64,000 nt of DNA from JAFGXF01 sp963732595 (lineage in GTDB: Bacteria; Chloroflexota; Anaerolineae; Anaerolineales; Anaerolineaceae): assembly GCA_963732595.1 (NCBI GenBank), contig CAVSZZ010000002.1:1178001-1242000 (forward strand). Reading direction: 5' to 3'. The position numbers and the translations under genes are program-made. The notes below the pieces were generated by a model, which worked only from the letters and a program-made list of their open reading frames with translations, ran no database searches and was not told where the DNA came from. Shown here one piece after another: positions 42,761 through 51,708 of the stretch; within the stretch, counting starts at the first letter, position 1, and every line of letters begins with the position of its first letter.

Positions 42761-44479
42761 ATGATCAAAAGGACCATTGGTTCTCTTGTTATATTAATCT
42801 CCCTGCTGGTAATGGGATTGGGGGTTTTCTCAGCACCCGAGCGTGTTTCCGCGTCGCGGGAAGATGCCGGTGTTGGTCCTAATCGTAAAACAAACATCAC
42901 GGTTTCTTATACGACTTATGAATGGTGGCTGGCAACCTGGCGCGATAATCAGGTTGTCTGCCAGGTCTTTGTTGAACATGAGGGTCTGCCGGACGCAAGC
43001 GAAGTGTGGTACTACTGCGGCGAAGCGGTTTTCAATGCCTGGCGCGCAACTTCTGCCTGTCAGTTGGACACCCTGGAAAACCAGCGCAAATGCTCGGGTT
43101 ATTACCTTTACCTGTACCGGACGACACCCGGCGAGCGCGAGATAGAGGTGAAACTGGCTCCGGCTAAGGCCTGGTTGACGCTCAGTGGATGCGAGCCATC
43201 CTATCCTGAGAACCGTTGTGATACCTTACCCAAATTATTGATCACCGGCGAAGAACCCTTGCCCAATGAGCAGATCATCAGCGTGCAGGGCCTGCTTAAC
43301 GGAGAAGCGTTCAGCTGTCGTGGCGGGGTCTGCGAACTGCCCCTGCCACCCACCGGGACGAATGGCATTCCGCTTGAATTTTGGGTTGAGTCTAGTTTTG
43401 GCGACACCAGTGAGAATTACACCGCCCAGATCCGGGTGATCCCGTGGGGTGATTTCATGGATCCGGAAGGCGGCGTTTCCGACACACCTGCCTGGTATGT
43501 GGATGTGCTCAGCACCCAGTGGCGAGGTTCTCCATTAGCCAGCTGCTCACAGGTGTGGATGTCTTTCCCGGATGTGGGTGGACCACCCGACTGGTTGCTG
43601 ACTCCGGCGACCACCGCAGAGTTGAAAACCACCATTTCTTATTATTATCTGGCTGGCTCCTTGATCGAACGCGGGCTGGTGGATGTCAGTACTTGCCTGG
43701 ATGGCGGTCTTTCCGGATTTGGTATCGCAAGCGAGTGCGGTCTGGCGGCAGCCATGCCTCAGGTAACCACCTGGCAGAATCAATTCGACGGGGAGATCCT
43801 GCGGGTGGCCACCGAAACAGGCGTTCCGGCACAATTGATGAAGAACATCTTTGGCCGCGAGAGCCAATTCTGGCCCGGTATTTTCAAGACACTTGAGGAA
43901 GCCGGGTTGGGGCAGATGACCGAGGGCGGTGCGGATACCGTCCTGTTGTGGAACCCCGAGTTCTTCAGCCAGTTCTGCCCACTGGTGTACAAAACGGATG
44001 TTTGCCAGGCTGGTTTTGGCAACCTGAGCGAAATCCAACAAAACACCCTGCGCGGCGCACTGGTACAAAAGGTCAACGCTGCCTGCCCGGATTGTCCGAG
44101 TGGGATCGATCTGTCACAGGCTAATTTCAGCATCAGCGTTTTCTCGAGAGCTTTACTCGCCAACTGCGAACAGGTTGGCCAGATCCTAGTAAATCGTACC
44201 GGGAACTTTGCCGGACAGACGACCGGTTATGAAGATCTGTGGAAATTTACCCTGACCAATTACAACGCCGGTCCGGGTTGCCTGGCCGATGCGATCACGG
44301 CAACCATGACTGTTGGCGATCCGCTGGATTGGGCACATGTTAAGCTTTACCTTCAGCCAGCCTGCCAGGGCGCCATCGATTATGTCAGCGATATCACTGC
44401 TGGCATCCCAATTGCACCTCAACTCTCGGAGTTAAACACACAAGCCGACATGACAGTCACCCCGACTGCCACACCATAG
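42761..44479 (+). CDS. secreted lytic-transglycosylase-like protein
   Basis: This 572-residue protein has a Sec signal peptide (MIKRTIGSLVILISLLVMG). Residues 30-330 are strand-rich with many cysteines (CEPSYPENRC, CRGGVC), suggesting a disulfide-bonded adhesive region. Residues about 350-530 resemble an SLT/lysozyme-like fold: TETGVPAQLMKNIFGRESQFW supplies the expected catalytic Glu, GLGQMTEGGA the middle strand and NYNAGPGC the conserved Tyr-Asn-Ala-Gly. A short Thr tail follows. It lies 22 bases before another secreted cell-wall protein, and both probably act on peptidoglycan outside the cell. Confidence 0.7.
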   Translation: MIKRTIGSLVILISLLVMGLGVFSAPERVSASREDAGVGPNRKTNITVSYTTYEWWLATWRDNQVVCQVFVEHEGLPDASEVWYYCGEAVFNAWRATSACQLDTLENQRKCSGYYLYLYRTTPGEREIEVKLAPAKAWLTLSGCEPSYPENRCDTLPKLLITGEEPLPNEQIISVQGLLNGEAFSCRGGVCELPLPPTGTNGIPLEFWVESSFGDTSENYTAQIRVIPWGDFMDPEGGVSDTPAWYVDVLSTQWRGSPLASCSQVWMSFPDVGGPPDWLLTPATTAELKTTISYYYLAGSLIERGLVDVSTCLDGGLSGFGIASECGLAAAMPQVTTWQNQFDGEILRVATETGVPAQLMKNIFGRESQFWPGIFKTLEEAGLGQMTEGGADTVLLWNPEFFSQFCPLVYKTDVCQAGFGNLSEIQQNTLRGALVQKVNAACPDCPSGIDLSQANFSISVFSRALLANCEQVGQILVNRTGNFAGQTTGYEDLWKFTLTNYNAGPGCLADAITATMTVGDPLDWAHVKLYLQPACQGAIDYVSDITAGIPIAPQLSELNTQADMTVTPTATP

Positions 44480-44501
44480 CATAACATCCGGGAGCCAGCT
44501 A

Positions 44502-47500
44502 TTGCGTAAAACCCTCCTTATTCTCTTAACCATCTTAATGATCAGCGGGATGTTAATGGTTGCCTCCCGTGGAGTTGCCCAGGGCGCCCAGCCCCCCCGG
44601 ACTGATGGACCCACGGATATCGACCAGATTATTTGGACTGCCATCCTGCAGGAGGTGGCCTCCCGCCCAGAAGCCTTCCTGTTCAATGCGTATGATTGGG
44701 AGCTATCCCAGGTCTCATATTCGGATGATCTGTCCGGCGCAGTGGTCTGGTTGGATCCATTGGACCCGGTCACCGGCATGACCATTGCGACCGAACCGAT
44801 GTCTGTGATCGTCACACTTTCACCGGGTGGCAGCGTTTTGTCAAGCTCCGATTGGCAGGTTGTTTTTTCGGAAGATGATGACTGGAGCACAGCAGCTCCG
44901 AAGGTCATGGAATTGTTACCGCAGGAGCTGGCGGTGGAGTGGAATGAGGATCTTCAGACCATAAAAGCGCCTGAGGCGCCCCTGGCTGCGCTGGGCGGTT
45001 ACCGGCTGCCATGGGCTAATGGTTTAACCAAGACCCTGGTATGGAGTGCGGAACACACCTCCTGCCCGGACGATGACTGCATTTATGCCTTTGACTTTGC
45101 AGATGGGACCATGTTCCCCCTGTTGGCCGCCAAGGGAGGGACCGTCCAGTATGCCAAAGATACCTGTGAGAATGGCTCTACAAGCTGCACCAACATCTTT
45201 ATCATCAAAGACGTCTCCACCAGTCCCACTTCCTACCAGATCTATTATCACCTGGCTCAAAGCACGATCCCTCCGGCTCTGCACACGATCGGCGCGAACG
45301 TTTCCCAGGGACAGTTTATTGGCAACGTGGATGATACCGGTTACAGTTCGGGTCACCACCTGCATTTCATGGTGCATACCAGCCTCTACCCCTATTGGGG
45401 GCCTTCCGTGGATATTACCTTCCGGGATGTATCCATCAACTGGGATGCCGCCACGCAGGGTGGTCGACCGCGCACCGAGGCGGGCGCTGCCATCCTGGGT
45501 GGACAATGGCAAAGAAGCTACACCTCTGGTAATGTGGGCGCCAATCCTCCCACCGGCGGATTGACGCTGCCGGCTGACAAACAGACGGTCACCACGCAGG
45601 TCCTGTCAACTTCAGGCTGGGGTTCGGATAATCTGGGCGTCACCCGCATGCAGTTGATTGCATATTACGGGGATGCCTGGCATGAGGTTGGGGATGCTTT
45701 AATGAGTAATCCCTTTTCATATAATTTGAATGTCTGTACTGCCGGTATCCCGGTTGGACCTTTTAACCTGGCGCTGCGTGCCTGGGATATTGAGGGCAAC
45801 CAATCCCAGGTGCCACTAGGCATTCGCCACCTGGTCAATGCGGTGAATTGTCAGGGCCAGGTTATTGCACCCCATTTGCCGAATGCTGATGAGGTGGTTA
45901 TTTATAGTGGGATCAATTTCACGGGAAGTTACAGGACCCTGGGTATCGGTAACCATACTCCGAGCCAGCTTGCACCTGTCTTAAGTAACGATACCGCATC
46001 GGTCATCCTGGGCGAAAATGTCCAGTTGAGGATGTACGATGGGGATGCATGGAGCGACCGGCGTGAAACGCTCACGAATTCCGATCGGAACCTGGCTGAT
46101 AATCCGATTCACTCGGATCACATGTCCTCAGCTTCAGTGCAATTGAGAACGATTGATAGCCGTGTGCTGGAACTTTTCGTGGATGGTTCGCTTGATCCCC
46201 ACGGGCCCAGCTCTGCTGATCCGACAGCGGTCGATTCCATCACGGTTGCCTGGCGGGCGGATGGCGCCACCAAGTACCAGACCCGCATCTTCTCCGGTTC
46301 ATTGGCCTCAGCGGAAGCGTGCGACGGCTCAGGTTACTTGATCGCCCGCTCCCCGGAATTATCGATCCAACCCACCTGGTCGATAGGAACATTGCTGGTC
46401 GGCAACTATACCTGGTGCGCGCGTGGGCGTATCACTGATAAATACAACAATCCATACTTCACAGATTGGGAAATGGTAGCTTTCCCCGTCACAGCGGGGA
46501 CTCTCCCTTCAATGACGACTCGTAACCTGCCTTTCACAGACAACGTGGAGTCAGGTCTGAATGATTGGACGGGGAGCGGTCTGTGGCATTTGAGCGAGGA
46601 TTCCTGGAATTCCGCCAATCATGTTTGGGCTTGCAATAATGCTGATGGGGATTACGGTGATCCTGTCTACGGCGGCGGTGATTTGTCATCACCCCCCATT
46701 CAAATTCCTGCGGGCGGTGCCACCCTGCGTTTTAATTACCGTTATGAAACTGAAAGCGACCAGGTCTATTGGGATCAGCGCTGGGTGCAGATCTCGCAGA
46801 ACGGCGGACGATTCCAGAACCTGGTCCAACTCAGCGATGATGCCATGAACACCTGGTTGACCAGTCCGGTTATCGACCTAACAGCTTACGCCGGGTCAAC
46901 CATACGCATAAGGTTCCACTTTTCAACGACTGATAAATATTACAATGGTGAGTTGGATGGCTGGTTGGTGGATGATATCCGCGTGACCACCCCAAGCCCC
47001 CAGGGCTGTGAGGAATCTTCCAATAATTCGATCGCGACGGCTACGACCATCACCGCTGGATCGGAACTCACCGGGACGATCTGCCCGGCCGGGGATGTCG
47101 ATTATTATAAGTTCACAGCCCTTGAAGGCGATAAATTGATCGCTCTTGTGAAGGCTTTGCAACTCGAGCCCTCCTCAGCGTTGGACACTCACCTGACCCT
47201 GCTCGATCAAACGAAGTATGGCAACAGTCCCATCGCCGAAAATGATGATATGCAACCCGGCTCGATGACGGATTCACAACTCTATTTTGTGATCCCTGAA
47301 AGCTCGCAAACAGTCCCAATCCCAGATTTTTATTATCTCAAAGTCAAATCGAAGGATCACCCCACCAGCGGGGGGGCCAATTACTTCTACAGCATTTCAT
47401 TAACGAACCAACCGGAAACGGAAGATAACATTGCCCCGAGTTTATCCATGGTTTACCCGACCGCCGGGGATGGCGCCCCTTCTGGCAATGCCACATTCTC

Positions 47501-48449
47501 GGCAATTGCCGAGGATGATAACAGTGGCGTCAGTCGGGTGGATTTCTGGTGGCACTCTCCGGATTGGAATGAAAATGTCTGGGTCTTGCTGGCCAGCGAT
47601 GCCTATGGTGAAGATGGCTGGCAGGCCGGTTATGATGGCGCTGGATACACCGAAGGGCAATCCGGCGCACTGGCTGTGATCGCTTATGACTGGGAGGAAA
47701 ATACCCGGGTGGTGGTCGACTGGGATGTCGTCATCGATACCACGCCGCCGGTCACGAGCTTGAACGCCCTGTCCGCCACAACTGACGGGACCGGGGTCCT
47801 GTTGACCTGGACCGCCGCGGATGCCCGCAGCCGCCTGCATGGCTATGATTTCCAATACCAGATGGATGGAGGCACCTGGCAGTCCTGGTTGACGAATATC
47901 CCTGCATTTAAAACCTCGACCTGGTTCGTCGGACAGCCCGGTCATGCCTACGGCTTCCGCATGCGAGGACATGATACACCCGGTAATATCGAAACCTTCC
48001 CGTCAACCGCGGAAGCTGTCACCCAAACTGCAACAACTTGTACGGCTGATGCCTTTGACCAGGGAGTTGGCGATGATGAGACTATTAATGCCACGGCGGT
48101 TCAACCAGACGTTTTCCGCGATCACAATTTTTGTGATGCCGGAGATGTCGACTGGTCGGGCTTTTTCGCCCAGGCAGGCCAGGAATTCCTGATCTGGGTG
48201 ATACCCGGCCAGGGGAGTCCGGCTGGAAGCGCCATCGACTTGTATGCGTCCAGCGAAAGTAATTGGATCCTGTATGAGGATGTCAATGATTATGATTCAC
48301 CTCTCGCTTTACGCTGGATCGCACCGGCAGATGGTCTCTATCTGATACGGGTCAAACCCCTGGATGATGGTATCTTTGGCAACAACACATCCTACCGCGT
48401 ACGCATTGGTACCGGCCTGTGGTTCTACTTCCCTGCTATATTTAAATAG
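44502..48449 (+). CDS. large secreted M23-type peptidase-like multidomain protein
   Basis: This 1315-residue protein starts at TTG with GGGAGCC upstream and has a signal peptide. An M23/LytM-like domain lies at about residues 165-310, with possible zinc ligands in SAEHTSC, CIYAFDFADG and GHHLHFMVH. An Ig-like domain, a crystallin-like segment (YSGINFTGSYRTLG) and a jelly-roll (LDGWLVDDIRV) follow. Two PPC-like domains (ATATTITAGSELTGTICPAGDVD, and FCDAGDVDWSGFFAQAGQEF) frame another Ig-like part. The protein ends WFYFPAIFK, resembling the Y-x-P-x-x-x-K/R tails of many Chloroflexota secreted proteins. It probably trims or binds cell walls. Confidence 0.82.
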   Translation: MRKTLLILLTILMISGMLMVASRGVAQGAQPPRTDGPTDIDQIIWTAILQEVASRPEAFLFNAYDWELSQVSYSDDLSGAVVWLDPLDPVTGMTIATEPMSVIVTLSPGGSVLSSSDWQVVFSEDDDWSTAAPKVMELLPQELAVEWNEDLQTIKAPEAPLAALGGYRLPWANGLTKTLVWSAEHTSCPDDDCIYAFDFADGTMFPLLAAKGGTVQYAKDTCENGSTSCTNIFIIKDVSTSPTSYQIYYHLAQSTIPPALHTIGANVSQGQFIGNVDDTGYSSGHHLHFMVHTSLYPYWGPSVDITFRDVSINWDAATQGGRPRTEAGAAILGGQWQRSYTSGNVGANPPTGGLTLPADKQTVTTQVLSTSGWGSDNLGVTRMQLIAYYGDAWHEVGDALMSNPFSYNLNVCTAGIPVGPFNLALRAWDIEGNQSQVPLGIRHLVNAVNCQGQVIAPHLPNADEVVIYSGINFTGSYRTLGIGNHTPSQLAPVLSNDTASVILGENVQLRMYDGDAWSDRRETLTNSDRNLADNPIHSDHMSSASVQLRTIDSRVLELFVDGSLDPHGPSSADPTAVDSITVAWRADGATKYQTRIFSGSLASAEACDGSGYLIARSPELSIQPTWSIGTLLVGNYTWCARGRITDKYNNPYFTDWEMVAFPVTAGTLPSMTTRNLPFTDNVESGLNDWTGSGLWHLSEDSWNSANHVWACNNADGDYGDPVYGGGDLSSPPIQIPAGGATLRFNYRYETESDQVYWDQRWVQISQNGGRFQNLVQLSDDAMNTWLTSPVIDLTAYAGSTIRIRFHFSTTDKYYNGELDGWLVDDIRVTTPSPQGCEESSNNSIATATTITAGSELTGTICPAGDVDYYKFTALEGDKLIALVKALQLEPSSALDTHLTLLDQTKYGNSPIAENDDMQPGSMTDSQLYFVIPESSQTVPIPDFYYLKVKSKDHPTSGGANYFYSISLTNQPETEDNIAPSLSMVYPTAGDGAPSGNATFSAIAEDDNSGVSRVDFWWHSPDWNENVWVLLASDAYGEDGWQAGYDGAGYTEGQSGALAVIAYDWEENTRVVVDWDVVIDTTPPVTSLNALSATTDGTGVLLTWTAADARSRLHGYDFQYQMDGGTWQSWLTNIPAFKTSTWFVGQPGHAYGFRMRGHDTPGNIETFPSTAEAVTQTATTCTADAFDQGVGDDETINATAVQPDVFRDHNFCDAGDVDWSGFFAQAGQEFLIWVIPGQGSPAGSAIDLYASSESNWILYEDVNDYDSPLALRWIAPADGLYLIRVKPLDDGIFGNNTSYRVRIGTGLWFYFPAIFK

Positions 48450-48464
48450 TATGATTAATCCGAA

Positions 48465-49019
48465 TTAATCGCAGAACAACGGCAGTTCGCCCAGGTGGAC
48501 GATCTTGTCCCAGTCTGCGTTATCGCCTTCCGTGCAGATAGCAGCTTCAGCCACCACATCAGCCCCAGCCTCACTCATCAGTTTGCGCATGGCCTCAAGC
48601 GTGGAGCCTGTGCTGACCACGTCATCCACGATCACCACCCGTTTGCCCATGATCCTTCCGGCATCCTTCTCGTCAAGCACAAGAATCTGGGGGGCGCCGG
48701 TCGTGATGGACATCGTTTCGACCTGTTGGGCTTTACCCATATAGACCTTATAGCTCTTGCGCAGGACAACATAGGATTTATGGGCATGCACCGCCATGGA
48801 ATGAGCCAGCGGGATGCTTTTAGTCTCTGCTGTGACCAGCAAGTCATATTCGATGTTCGCCAGCCTGCCGGTTAATTCCATGGCACAGGCTTCCACTAAT
48901 TCAGTATCCCCCAGTATGTTCAGGATGGCGATCTTCAAGCCTGGCTTAACCTCGAACAGGCGCAGCTCCCGACGGATACCGGCCAGTGTGATGGGAAAGG
49001 TTTCTGGGCTGGTTGACAT
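48465..49019 (-). CDS. purine-type phosphoribosyltransferase (Apt/Xpt-like)
   Basis: This 184-residue type I PRTase starts at the ATG at 49019, which has GGAG eight bases upstream. It has the PRPP motif VVIVDDVVSTGSTLEAM and the strand-loop YDLLVTAETKSIPLAHSMA. It resembles adenine or xanthine PRTases, with SYVVLRKSYKVYMG near the middle as in Apt-like proteins. The substrate base is not certain. A sigma-A-type promoter and palindrome lie upstream. It converges with the M23-like gene 15 bases away, with no terminator visible between them. Confidence 0.82.
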   Translation of the reverse strand: MSTSPETFPITLAGIRRELRLFEVKPGLKIAILNILGDTELVEACAMELTGRLANIEYDLLVTAETKSIPLAHSMAVHAHKSYVVLRKSYKVYMGKAQQVETMSITTGAPQILVLDEKDAGRIMGKRVVIVDDVVSTGSTLEAMRKLMSEAGADVVAEAAICTEGDNADWDKIVHLGELPLFCD

Positions 49020-49059
49020 GATAGGCACTCCATTAAGATGTTTTTGTTAATCACCCCCT

Positions 49060-49106
49060 ATTATAGAAACAACCACCGGAAGGCGCAATACATCCGGGGG
49101 TTGTTT
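49060..49106 (-). promoter_or_regulatory. PRTase promoter overlapped by a palindrome
   Basis: On the minus strand TTGCGC (49083-49088) and TATAAT (49060-49065) are 17 bases apart. The spacer and -35 box lie inside an inverted repeat: AAACAACC-A-CCGGA at 49067-49080 and TCCGG-G-GGTTGTTT at 49093-49106. Because it lies upstream of +1, the repeat fits an operator better than an RNA terminator. Confidence 0.6.
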
Positions 49107-49120
49107 TGTCTGATTAAATT

Positions 49121-49155
49121 AGCAAGAGCCGGGGACGCCGACCCTGGCTCTTGCT
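49121..49155. repeat. strong inverted repeat (hairpin)
   Basis: AGCAAGAGCC and GGCTCTTGCT pair perfectly around a 15-base centre that can add three more G-C pairs. No T-run follows, and AAGGAGG comes immediately after it on the plus strand without an ATG. Confidence 0.65.
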
Positions 49156-49224
49156 TAAGGAGGAGAAGAAGAGAAATCGCGCCTGATATTTATATAGCAT
49201 ATTCAACAAGAAAATGCTGGACGG

Positions 49225-49245
49225 TTACCCTACGCTTACCCTACG
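49225..49245 (+). promoter_or_regulatory. tandem 10-mer direct repeat, 11-bp period
   Basis: TTACCCTACG occurs at 49225-49234 and again at 49236-49245, exactly one helical turn apart. It is about 50-70 bases upstream of a TATAAT (49296-49301) with no -35 box. This is the layout of an activator-dependent promoter for the kinase gene. Confidence 0.5.
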
Positions 49246-49330
49246 ATTACTAGTCCTTTCGTGTATTTAAAAAGGCCTTTATTGCCGGTCTGCACTATAA
49301 TATCTTCATTCTTTCAACGGAGATGCGGGC

Positions 49331-51325
49331 ATGGAACTTAAGCAGGGTGATGTCCTTCACGAGCGTTACCGAATCGAATCAATTCTTGGGCAGGGCGGCA
49401 TGGGTGCGGTCTATCTGGCACGAGACCTGAACCTTGACCAGGAGGTTGCCGTCAAGGTCAATCGGGATCCCTCCGAGGAGGCATCCCGGCAATTCATTAA
49501 AGAAGCTCAACTGCTGGCCAGCTTGCATCACACGAATCTCCCGCGCGTGATCGATTATTTTGTGACCGGTATGAACCAGATATTGGTCATGGATTACATA
49601 CCGGGAGAAGACCTCGTTTCCATCATCAAGAATGAGGGGGCCCAACCACTGGATAAGGTATTGGGATGGGTTGACCAGTTGGGTGCCGCGTTGATCTACA
49701 TGCACTCTCAAAAGCCACCGGTTATCCACCGGGATATCAAGCCGGGTAATGTGAAATTGACGCCTGCCGGCGAAGCAGTCCTGGTGGATTTTGGGATTGC
49801 CAAGGTCGGTGACATGTATCAGGCCACGGCCACTGGTGCAACCGGATACACGCCGGGCTTTGCCCCACCTGAGCAGATCGGCCGCTCGCGTACCGGACCG
49901 TACTCCGACCAGTATTCTCTGGCCGCCACCGTTTATCAGGTGTTATCAGGGCGCTCCCCCGAGGATGGTATTCAACGCAGCCTGGGAAAGGAAAAACTGA
50001 CTCCCATTCGCCAGTTGATGCCAGCGATCCCAACCCATGTTGAGTCGACCCTTAACCGAGCCCTCTCATTGCGTCCCGAGGAGCGTTTCAAGGATATCGA
50101 TGAATTCATCCAGTCTCTGAAGGATCCGGAATTTGTTGCATCCGCCGGACCGGTTGTGCTGCGCGACGCATCGAAGGCGGACCTGCGGAAGAAACCCGGC
50201 ATTAATAAGATCTGGTTGGCAGGCTTGGGTGGTTTGGTAGTCATTCTGGCTGGGGTAGCGGCTGCCATTTTATTCCTCCTGCCTGACAGGACACTCCAGC
50301 CTTCACAGACGACTGAACCCACGATCGATTATCAGTCCAAACTGGGAACCGATGTGGCTATGGCCCGCATCTCGACTCAAACGCAGTCCGCATTTCTGGC
50401 AGGTCAGACGGCTACAGCCTCATTTCCAACGCCCACCCAAAGACCAGAAAAGACCATCCTGGGCGGGGGTGGTGATCTGGCCTTCATTTCAGATCGTGGT
50501 GACGGAAAAACGTTACAGATCTGGACGTTGTCGGTTTATATGAACAACCTGAGCCAGATCTTCACTTCAGAACCCCGGCAACTTACCTTCAGTCCGGGTG
50601 ATAAAACACAGCCATCCTGGTCGCCGGATGGGCTCAAGATGGTCTACATCGCCCCTGGTGGAAGTGGCAAAGGTCTGGATATCTGGGTCATGGCGGCCGA
50701 TGGCAGTGGCGCAGTGGATATCACCAATAAGCCAGGTGACGAGAAAGACCCTGCCTGGTCATCGGATGGTGCATCGATCGTCTATACCAAAATATCAGAA
50801 GAGGGTTTACCGTTACTTTATTTGATGAGGAGTGATGGTCGCGACGATCAATTATTAAGTGACCTCTACCAGGAATCCCAACCAACCTGGTCGTCAGACA
50901 AACAGTGGCTCGTGTATGTCATCTCTGCCAAGGACCATGACTTTCTGTACATGCGCAATCTCCTGGGCGGGTCCCTCGTCCCGGTGGCTTTCGATCTGGA
51001 TTCCTATTTTGGTCGCCTGGGAGAGGTTGCCAATCCTGTTTTTTCCCCGGATGGTCAATGGATCGCTTATACCCGCGTGCGGACCTGGACGACCTATGTC
51101 TGCACAGCGAATTTTGAATCACGCGGGAATGATATCCAACAATTGACCACCAGTGGGTCGGATGATTGGGCAACCTGGTCTGCTGATAATCGTTGGATCG
51201 CTTTTCAATCGGCGCGGGATGGCAACCCCGAGATCTACCTGATGACATCCAGCGGACAGCTTCAAACCCGCCTGACGGATGACCCGGCACAGGATCTTCA
51301 GCCATCCTGGAAGTACCAACCTTAA
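49331..51325 (+). CDS. transmembrane Ser/Thr protein kinase with extracellular beta-propeller
   Basis: This 664-residue protein starts with a Hanks-type kinase (about residues 14-270): LGQGGMGAVYLARDL (Gly loop), VAVKV (ATP lysine), VIHRDIKPGNVKL (catalytic loop), LVDFGIAKVGDM (DFG) and GYTPGFAPPEQIG (activation segment). A membrane helix (IWLAGLGGLVVILAGVAAAILFLL) follows. The outer part has at least five TolB/PD40-type propeller blades such as KTQPSWSPDGLKMVYIAPGG and DDWATWSADNRWIAFQSARDGNPEIYLM. The propeller replaces the PASTA repeats of other PknB proteins, so its ligand is probably not free muropeptide. All catalytic residues are present, so it should be active. Confidence 0.92.
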   Translation: MELKQGDVLHERYRIESILGQGGMGAVYLARDLNLDQEVAVKVNRDPSEEASRQFIKEAQLLASLHHTNLPRVIDYFVTGMNQILVMDYIPGEDLVSIIKNEGAQPLDKVLGWVDQLGAALIYMHSQKPPVIHRDIKPGNVKLTPAGEAVLVDFGIAKVGDMYQATATGATGYTPGFAPPEQIGRSRTGPYSDQYSLAATVYQVLSGRSPEDGIQRSLGKEKLTPIRQLMPAIPTHVESTLNRALSLRPEERFKDIDEFIQSLKDPEFVASAGPVVLRDASKADLRKKPGINKIWLAGLGGLVVILAGVAAAILFLLPDRTLQPSQTTEPTIDYQSKLGTDVAMARISTQTQSAFLAGQTATASFPTPTQRPEKTILGGGGDLAFISDRGDGKTLQIWTLSVYMNNLSQIFTSEPRQLTFSPGDKTQPSWSPDGLKMVYIAPGGSGKGLDIWVMAADGSGAVDITNKPGDEKDPAWSSDGASIVYTKISEEGLPLLYLMRSDGRDDQLLSDLYQESQPTWSSDKQWLVYVISAKDHDFLYMRNLLGGSLVPVAFDLDSYFGRLGEVANPVFSPDGQWIAYTRVRTWTTYVCTANFESRGNDIQQLTTSGSDDWATWSADNRWIAFQSARDGNPEIYLMTSSGQLQTRLTDDPAQDLQPSWKYQP

Positions 51326-51348
51326 GACCTCCGAATGAACTACCAATT

Positions 51349-51387
51349 AAAAACACCTCATGCTGCATCTGCGCATGAGGTGTGTTT
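51349..51387. terminator. bidirectional terminator after the kinase gene
   Basis: AAACACCTCATGC pairs with GCATGAGGTGTGTTT around TGCATCTGC, with A-rich and T-rich flanks on either side. It lies between the convergent kinase and zinc-finger genes. Confidence 0.85.
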
Positions 51388-51411
51388 AATGGGTAATGTC
51401 AGATACTCACC

Positions 51412-51708
51412 TCATTGCTGGTCGTGAGTGGTGGTCCGGGTATTTCTGCTGCGCCTTGCGGTGGCTTTGGAGCGCTGGTTCTTCAGGTTGGCCTTGCCGG
51501 CATGGGGTGCCAGTAGGAGGGATATCTCGTTAATCGCATGTTGATCGTATTCGCGACGGCCGCAAACGTCGCAGACCCAGGCGGGAAAGTTGGGCACGGT
51601 GATCAGCTCATCCACCAGCCAGGTGAAATAAGTGATGCGTGCAGGTTTCATATGTCCGGCCTGGCAGACGGTGCAGGAATGCTGGTTGGTTTCGATTGGA
51701 TCTGTCAT
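51412..51708 (-). CDS. YgiT/MqsA-type zinc-finger protein without DNA-binding domain
   Basis: This is a 98-residue protein. The first 55 residues form a YgiT-type zinc finger with two CxxC pairs, CTVCQAGHMKPARITYF and WVCDVCGRREYDQHAI. That is the zinc-binding half of MqsA-type antitoxins and related proteins. The HTH half is absent; the tail is basic and Ser/Thr-rich (NQRSKATARRSRNTRTTTH). No MqsR-like toxin gene is adjacent. It overlaps the lepB stop by four bases, so it is translated with signal peptidase. A regulatory or binding role is possible but unproven. Confidence 0.75.
   Translation of the reverse strand: MTDPIETNQHSCTVCQAGHMKPARITYFTWLVDELITVPNFPAWVCDVCGRREYDQHAINEISLLLAPHAGKANLKNQRSKATARRSRNTRTTTHDQQ

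Larger units (their letters stand above)
49020..49330. other. divergent intergenic region with several regulatory-looking elements
   Basis: This stretch of about 310 bases separates the PRTase from the kinase. It holds the PRTase promoter with an overlapping palindrome (49067-49106), a long hairpin (49121-49155) followed by an orphan AAGGAGG, a tandem 10-mer (49225-49245), and a TATAAT at 49296-49301. One 71-codon open frame at 49038-49253 shows no coding signature and is not annotated. Confidence 0.6.

Noticed and set aside
49060..49155. Purine riboswitch upstream of the PRTase gene
   Set aside because: The conserved core and three-way junction are absent. The hairpins lie upstream of the expected transcription start.
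49038..49253. A 71-codon open frame in the PRTase-kinase gap
   Set aside because: It crosses the palindrome, the long hairpin and the tandem repeat, and has no ribosome site and no recognisable domain.
51412..51708. MqsA antitoxin of a toxin-antitoxin pair
   Set aside because: Only the zinc-finger half is present, with no HTH and no MqsR-like neighbour.
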